Assembly: GCF_037179485.1 (NCBI RefSeq) | Contig: NW_027040824.1 | Span: 1,364,001-1,428,000, forward strand | Length of the DNA: 64,000 bases | DNA from: Ochlerotatus camptorhynchus | Taxonomy: Eukaryota > Arthropoda > Insecta > Diptera > Culicidae | Direction: 5' to 3' | Shown: positions 59,534 through 64,000 of the stretch, piece after piece | Layout: every line of letters begins with the position of its first letter | How positions within the stretch are numbered: position 1 is the stretch's first letter | Position numbers and translations under genes: made by a program | Notes under the pieces: generated by a model | Told to the model about the DNA's origin: nothing | Seen by the model: the letters and a program-made list of their open reading frames with translations, nothing else | The model's database searches: none

Positions 59534-60346
59534 ACGAACATTTTTTCCTTTAAATATATGAATTGAACTACCAAAAGAACAATAAGAACATTTTTGTGAT
59601 ATGAATTTTGACTGAAAGAAACGATTTTCTTGTCGACCAATTTTTGCGCGTTCCTGTCTTTATATTCGCCGACTGGTGCGACTCGAACAAGAAGCCAGAG
59701 TCCACTCATCTACGACTATTCTTTATCGGGTGTTCGTATTAGTAGAGACAGCCTGGTGAAAGATCTTGGGATGATCTGGGATTCCTAAATGACATTCTTA
59801 GACACGTCTATTATATAACGGATAAAGCTTCGAGAAACCTAGGACTGATTCTCTGCGTAGCCAAAGATTTCAAAGACGTATACTGTTTGAAATGACTATA
59901 CTGTGCACTCGTTCGATCGGTACTGGAATATGGATCACCTTTTTGGAACCCTTTCGAACAAAATGGATCCGACATGTTTTTTTTTTTGGAGTTGAACCAC
60001 TGCGTCCATTATTTGAACTTTTGTGGTACCCCTGTTTACTGTTCGTATCATGCAAGCTGACCACCATTTAATGAGTGAACAGCTAATTACCTGGACACGT
60101 CCTTTCCCAGTCAGGTATGATATGGTTTATTAAACCAACTACCTTTCCAGGATTAGCAGACCAAATTCCACTAGGTTGTAAGATAACACTACGAAGAAAT
60201 TTAGATCTACGCCTGTGTAATGCACCGCAACTGCAGAGCAGTTGTTCCGAGGTTCCGAGACTACAGAAACGGCAGATATCGCTCTGAACCCAACCAATGT
60301 TCTTCAAATGATATCTACTCGGACATTGCCCAGTTACTAGGCCAGT

Positions 60347-61439
60347 TTATATACTAAGAGCCCGTTTATTGAGCTCCAAGAGCTTTTTGGTATGTGTTAC
60401 ATTTCGAGTTATAAATCTTTTCGACTGGTTGCACTTCGTGACGGCCATTACCCTTTGTTCTTCCCAGCGTTTGAGATCCATTTTTACCGTACAGTTTAAT
60501 ATTCCACAGTATGGTTCTGGGCCAATAAACGGTGAATTGGAACCTAATTTTGCGAGATCGTCTGCCCTTTCATTCCCTTCAATGCCACAGTGTCCAGGAA
60601 CCCAATATAAGTTTACTGAGTTCTGTTTGCACAGCTGTCGCAACAAGAGAATACATTCCCAGACAATCTTTGATGTAAGCACGAAGCGCTTTTAGTGCTG
60701 CTTGACTGTCAGAAAAAATACAAGTATTTTCACATCTATATTGTCTCCTTAAGGGGAAGCTCACCGGCCCAAAAATAAAAAAAATATTTTCGGTACGTTT
60801 TTATTTTTCTAAAAATATTGGGAAAAATTATCAAAAATCCAAGAAATCAGTTTCTTCCTTAGATTTTTGTCAAAAATTACATGCAAAAAATTTTTTTCTA
60901 TCCCATCATGAAAAAAAATTGGATTCTCAGAAAAACCGAAAAGTTGATGTTTTGTGGTTTTTTGAGTCCAACTTTATGCCATAATGACTTATAAAACATG
61001 TTTTTGCACGTGAATTTTCTTTAAAAAATTAGAAAAAATGTGATTTTTTTAGATTTTTGATACTTTTTTTTCAATATTTTTAGAAAAATCAAAACGTATT
61101 TTTTTTTCGGAGCGGTCTGCTTCCCCTTAAGCAAACACTTACACATTCAAGTATGGCCACGATTTCCGCTTGAAACACTGTTGGACAATGTCCCATCGCT
61201 ACAGAAATATTTGTCCCAGGGCCAAAGATTCCTGCACCTGTTTGTGCTCCAATTTTTGAGCCATCTGTGAAAAATATGATTGAGCCTTGACGAACGCTAG
61301 GACTACCGACTTCCCAATCCGAACGCAACATTTCAAATACGTTGAAGGGAGTGTCATAATTGTCCTCTGGTTTCATCCAGTCTCCATTAATACTCATCAC
61401 AGGTCCTCGTTGGAAGTATTGTAAAATCTCGATGAACAT
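60347..61439 (-). pseudogene. LINE RNase H domain
   Basis: RNase H removes the RNA strand after reverse transcription. Visible are IIFFTDGSKIGAQTGAGIFG (first Asp), FQAEIVAILECVSVCL (Glu), then after the TTAA MITE RRQYRCENTCIFSDSQAALK (second Asp) and VNLYWVPGHCGIEGNERADD (His and last Asp). All four catalytic positions are kept. Apart from the MITE, which lies exactly at a TTA-AGG codon junction, a frame change near 60600 and stops break it. Confidence 0.88.
60753..61126. mobile_element. 374-bp MITE with TTAA target duplication
   Basis: TTAA flanks the element at 60749-60752 and 61127-61130. The ends are GGGGAAGCTCACCG and, read inward, GGGGAAGCAGACCG, followed by AAAAATA-rich arms that pair over much of the element. 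TTAA specificity is typical of piggyBac-type transposases. The host RNase H frame reads through correctly if the MITE and one TTAA are removed. Confidence 0.88.
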
Positions 61440-61672
61440 TTCAAATGGTCCTATCTGTTTTGATCGATTCTCTTCATCGACTTTCTCTTTTCATAACCAC
61501 TGCTATGCAAACAGATTTCGCGCTAATTCTACCACATAGTTTGATAAAGGAGGTTCTTATCTAGCGTCCAAAACGTCAAATACAACACGGAAAGGTTTTG
61601 CAACTGAGTTATTGACGAAAGAGAAAGTCGATGAAGAGAATCGATCAATGCAGATAGGACCTATTGAAATGT
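61436..61672. mobile_element. 237-bp MITE with about 60-bp TIRs
   Basis: Left end ACATTTCAAATGGTCCTATC and right end read inward ACATTTCAATAGGTCCTATC, followed on both sides by GATCGATTCTCTTCATCGAC and TTTCTC. The inner TIR is shared with the element at 12263-12455. It splits the LINE between HLSISR and FIEILQYF. Confidence 0.8.
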
Positions 61673-61699
61673 TTATCTAGAAATGCTTAGGTGATCAAC

Positions 61700-62670
61700 C
61701 AGGTCACCAGGCATGAGTTTTTTAGACCTTTTGAGCCTTAGAGCACTTCTTTCCGCTTCTAGTTGCACATATTCATGCAAGGGCAGTAGATTGAGAATTG
61801 TATCTAACGCTTTTGATGGGGTGCTGCGCATCGCACCCGTTATAGGAATACATGCTAGACGTTGTAGTTTTGCCAGCTTCCTCTGTGCGGTAGCCTCTTT
61901 CGTTTTTGGCCACCACACTTACAATGCATAAGTTACTTTTGGACGGATTACTGATGTGTAAATTCACATGGTCATTGTTGGTTTCAAACCCCATTTTCTA
62001 CCAATAGTTTTGGAGCATAACTACAGGGCACTGGTTGCTTTGTTGATCACAGATTCAATCTGAGCATTCCAATTCAACTTGGCATCCAATATAACTCCTA
62101 GGTATTTTAACTGTTCACTAAGATGGATCTGTTCTCCTCCAAGCTTGAACTCCTTTAGGTTGAACTTCCTGTTTCTAGTAAAAGGAACGATTACTACTTT
62201 TGACGGATTAATGTTTAGGCCCTCCTTAATTGGTGTATTTAGTAAACTTTAGAGCCTGTGCATTCTTTCTGAAATGATAGCGTCAAACTTTCCTCTAACT
62301 GCGATGACTATATCATCCGCAAAGCCCACAACTTTGAAACCTTTCGCCTCTAGGCTTCTTAGAAGATCATCTACAACTAAAGACCACATTAGTGGTGAGA
62401 GGACTACTCCTTGACGACAGCCTTTCGTTGCCTTTACTGTTATAAATGAGCTTCCCAGCCCAGAAGTGACTTTTCTCTTTGCAAGCATAGTATGAATCCA
62501 GTTGACGATGTGCGTGTCGAGGTTCTTTTTCTTCATGGCGTCAACCATAGAAGAATAGGATGCGTTGTCAAAAGCTCCTTCAATATCCAAGAAAGAGCAA
62601 AGTGCGATTTCTTTAACTGAAAGTGATTTTTCGATTTTAGTTACCAAAGTATGGAGAGTATGTTGATATT
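61700..62670 (-). pseudogene. LINE reverse transcriptase and connection region
   Basis: Blocks are LVTKIEKSLSVKEIALCSFL and DIEGAFDNASYSS (motif A), TKGCRQGVVLSPLMWSLVVD (motif B) and VVGFADDIVIAVRG (motif C, FADD intact). Then GGEQIHLSEQLKYLGVILDA and VWWPKTKEATAQRKLAKLQR, CIPITGAMRSTPSKAL. The frame from 62647 to 62249 is uninterrupted; a stop follows at about 62249. The domain starts upstream of 62670, where retroposon B interrupts it. Confidence 0.88.
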
Positions 62671-63970
62671 ACTTGCTCGTTTTTGCGTAAAATAATCAAT
62701 ATTTATTTTACTTGTAGTTACCTTTGAAAGATTTTTTCAAGTTTTTTTTTGTGATCTGAAATTTTTCCCCCTTTGGTTAGAAGTTTCGAAGCTAACGCAT
62801 GTCCACAAGCCTAATAGAAAGATAGACAGAAAAAGAGTATCATGAAGAATGGTTGCATACAAGGTTGCTTCCACTCACTTGCTATAGATGAGTGATTTTC
62901 GGAGTTTTGAATTCGTTAGATGTTGTAATGGAGATTTGTGTTGTTGAATGCGGGAGGAGATTGGAGGGCGGGTGTTTGACGCATAGAGCCTGTCAATTTC
63001 GCTTTGTGTGTCAGACGCTTGCTTTTTGGCCTCTTCTTGTGTCTAACATGCGCAGAGTATCATTTTAGCGTCTGATGGTTTTGAGATTCCTGGTTGTGTG
63101 AAATATGTTTGTGAGAATATCTTTTTGAAATTTTAGTAGTCACGGTTTGTTTGTAGTTTATATTTTATTTCTTTCATGTTATTATCGTAAATAATAGTTA
63201 TTCAATAATAGATAGTTCATCAATATATTCGTACTTTGACACGAAGCGCTGTGGATTATGAGATGCTCGATTTTGGGTCCAGGGCTCCAAGGTCGATTTT
63301 GCTTAATGAGCAGAAAATCATGGATTTAACCCCAAGCTCTTCCACAGCACAATAAATCGGCACCATCATTTGTATATTTGATATTGAACATTAACCTCGG
63401 AAACTATTTGCATGTCAAGCGAAAACGTAGTCCTGTATTGTCGCGAAGCATTATGGTTCTGAGATGCTCGATGACCCTGGAGGGATCGTTTTTGCTTATT
63501 GAGCAGAAAATCATGGGTTTAATCCCAAGCTCTCCATCGTGACTCTTAAAATCCATGATCTAAACAAAATGAATATTTTCTCTCGATAGTTGGCTATCGA
63601 GAGATTAAATGAACAACAAATAAACAATACATACTTTTGGTTGCATCGCCAACTTGAGGCGAATCCTAACCGAATACCCTACCCAACCCTCCAACTCCGT
63701 AGCACTTATGAGGGTGTCGCTAAGTCGGTGGCCTCTCGTTAAGTAAGTACTACATCAACATTTCCTTCCCTATCCCTAGTTATGGTAAAGATGGGCGTGG
63801 CCGGGAATAGCGACAGTCATGCTTCTGTTACTCTTGTTTAGATTGGAACCAATGTTTACTCCCCAGCATTATTCCTGAAAGTAGTCTAACTGAGGATTTC
63901 AGAAAAGACGTGAGTGTCGCTAGTATCCAATCTACGAAGTATATCATAACAACGCTAACGCTAACGCTAA
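62671..63970 (+). mobile_element. Unrecognised 1.3-kb retroposon, copy B, with 26-bp target duplication
   Basis: The duplication lies at 62645-62670 and 63971-63996 (CAAAGTATGGAGAG.. to ..TGATATT, one mismatch). It is LINE coding sequence on both sides. The element begins ACTTGCTCGTTTTTGCGTAA and ends AACAACGCTAACGCTAACGCTAA, a hexamer tail. Inside are two imperfect repeats, 63242-63346 and 63442-63539, 200 bp apart, each with GAGCAGAAAATCATGG and a GGATTTAACCCC/GGGTTTAATCCC core. A perfect 11-bp-stem hairpin lies at 63579-63604. No open frame longer than chance. Long target duplication plus a repeat tail indicate RNA-mediated insertion. Confidence 0.8.
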
Positions 63971-64000
63971 CAAAGTATGGAGAGCATGTTGATATTCCAG

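Larger units (their letters stand above)
56080..59976 (+). mobile_element. Degraded CR1-type LINE split by two insertions
   Basis: Blocks homologous to the LINE at 19.8 kb appear in order: CDEFVILGDFNIPGIILQSS and GRTLDFCFESLQDV (endonuclease), KSFLNYV (near 56610), LGPDGVSATLVKKCVDN (near 56880), MFPVHKKGDQTNVYNYRGI (near 56975). A gap from about 57078 holds a retroposon and a mariner-type element. The C-terminal block continues at 59745-59976 (KDLGMIWDS, RSVLEYGSPFWNP-like). Stops are frequent, so it is older than the 19.8-kb copy. Confidence 0.75.
59977..64000 (-). mobile_element. I/LOA-type LINE with RNase H, carrying three insertions
   Basis: The minus-strand order from the right edge is RT, thumb, RNase H, C-terminal Cys block and a poly(A) of 11 at 59977-59987. 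It is interrupted by a TTAA MITE (60753-61126), another inverted-repeat element (61436-61672) and retroposon B (62671-63970). The 5' part continues beyond the window. The C-terminal block CRFCSLGTSEQLLCSC (60270) is a Cys-rich motif common downstream of RNase H in this group. Confidence 0.85.

Overview
The window looks like nuclear DNA of a culicine mosquito, most likely Aedes. It is AT-rich and intron-like and is packed with degraded transposable elements of several classes. The clues are three copies of the mosquito mariner-type family with a DD37E catalytic spacing (ITmD37E), at least seven copies of one tRNA-derived Feilai-like SINE, CR1-, RTE-, I- and Penelope-type retroelement remnants, a BEL/Pao retrotransposon, and many short inverted-repeat elements (MITEs). 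No bacterial-type gene organisation, rRNA, functional tRNA or CRISPR array was seen.

The only host gene I can support runs on the minus strand. It encodes a RUNX (Runt-domain) transcription factor. The exon at 53336-53575 encodes the N-terminal two thirds of the Runt domain, and the exon at 19486-19599 encodes the rest, through the family's VDGPREPRSKT end. The two are joined in phase 1 across a 33736-bp intron. A third, less certain exon at 345-557 is open, is flanked by good splice sites and has the same phase; it would encode a Ser/Asn-rich C-terminal segment. If it is real, the gene covers nearly the whole window, its 5' end lies to the right of 53.6 kb and its 3' end lies beyond the left edge.

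Layout, left to right. 0-5.2 kb: candidate exon, a tRNA-like SINE, then 150-bp tandem arrays invaded by an ITmD37E transposon and a 107-bp MITE. 5.2-13.2 kb: several MITEs and repeat tails. 13.3-16.7 kb: minus-strand remnants of ITmD37E, a Penelope-like RT and a CR1-like LINE. 19.5 kb: second Runt exon, directly followed by a nearly full-length ORF2 of a CR1-type LINE (19.8-22.6 kb). 23.5-27.3 kb: SINE, then an RTE-type LINE split by a SINE. 29.1-31.9 kb: a 2.7-kb element with about 775-bp terminal inverted repeats around a transposase-like reading frame. 34.3-35.6 kb: a 125-bp repeat array that flips orientation in the middle. 38-42 kb: LINE RT fragment and BEL/Pao gag-pol. 47.8-49.2 kb: LINE ORF1 with a PHD-like finger. 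51-52.2 kb: SINEs, one inside a long-TIR MITE. 53.3 kb: first Runt exon. 54.7-64 kb: nested retroelements, including two opposed copies of an unrecognised 1.3-kb retroposon with a CGCTAA-repeat tail.

The transposon genes carry stops, frameshifts or truncations and do not act together as a pathway; they are the filling of the RUNX introns. Sequence-level dating is possible in places: nested insertions with clean target duplications (30.7, 51.7, 60.8 and 62.7 kb) are younger than their hosts.
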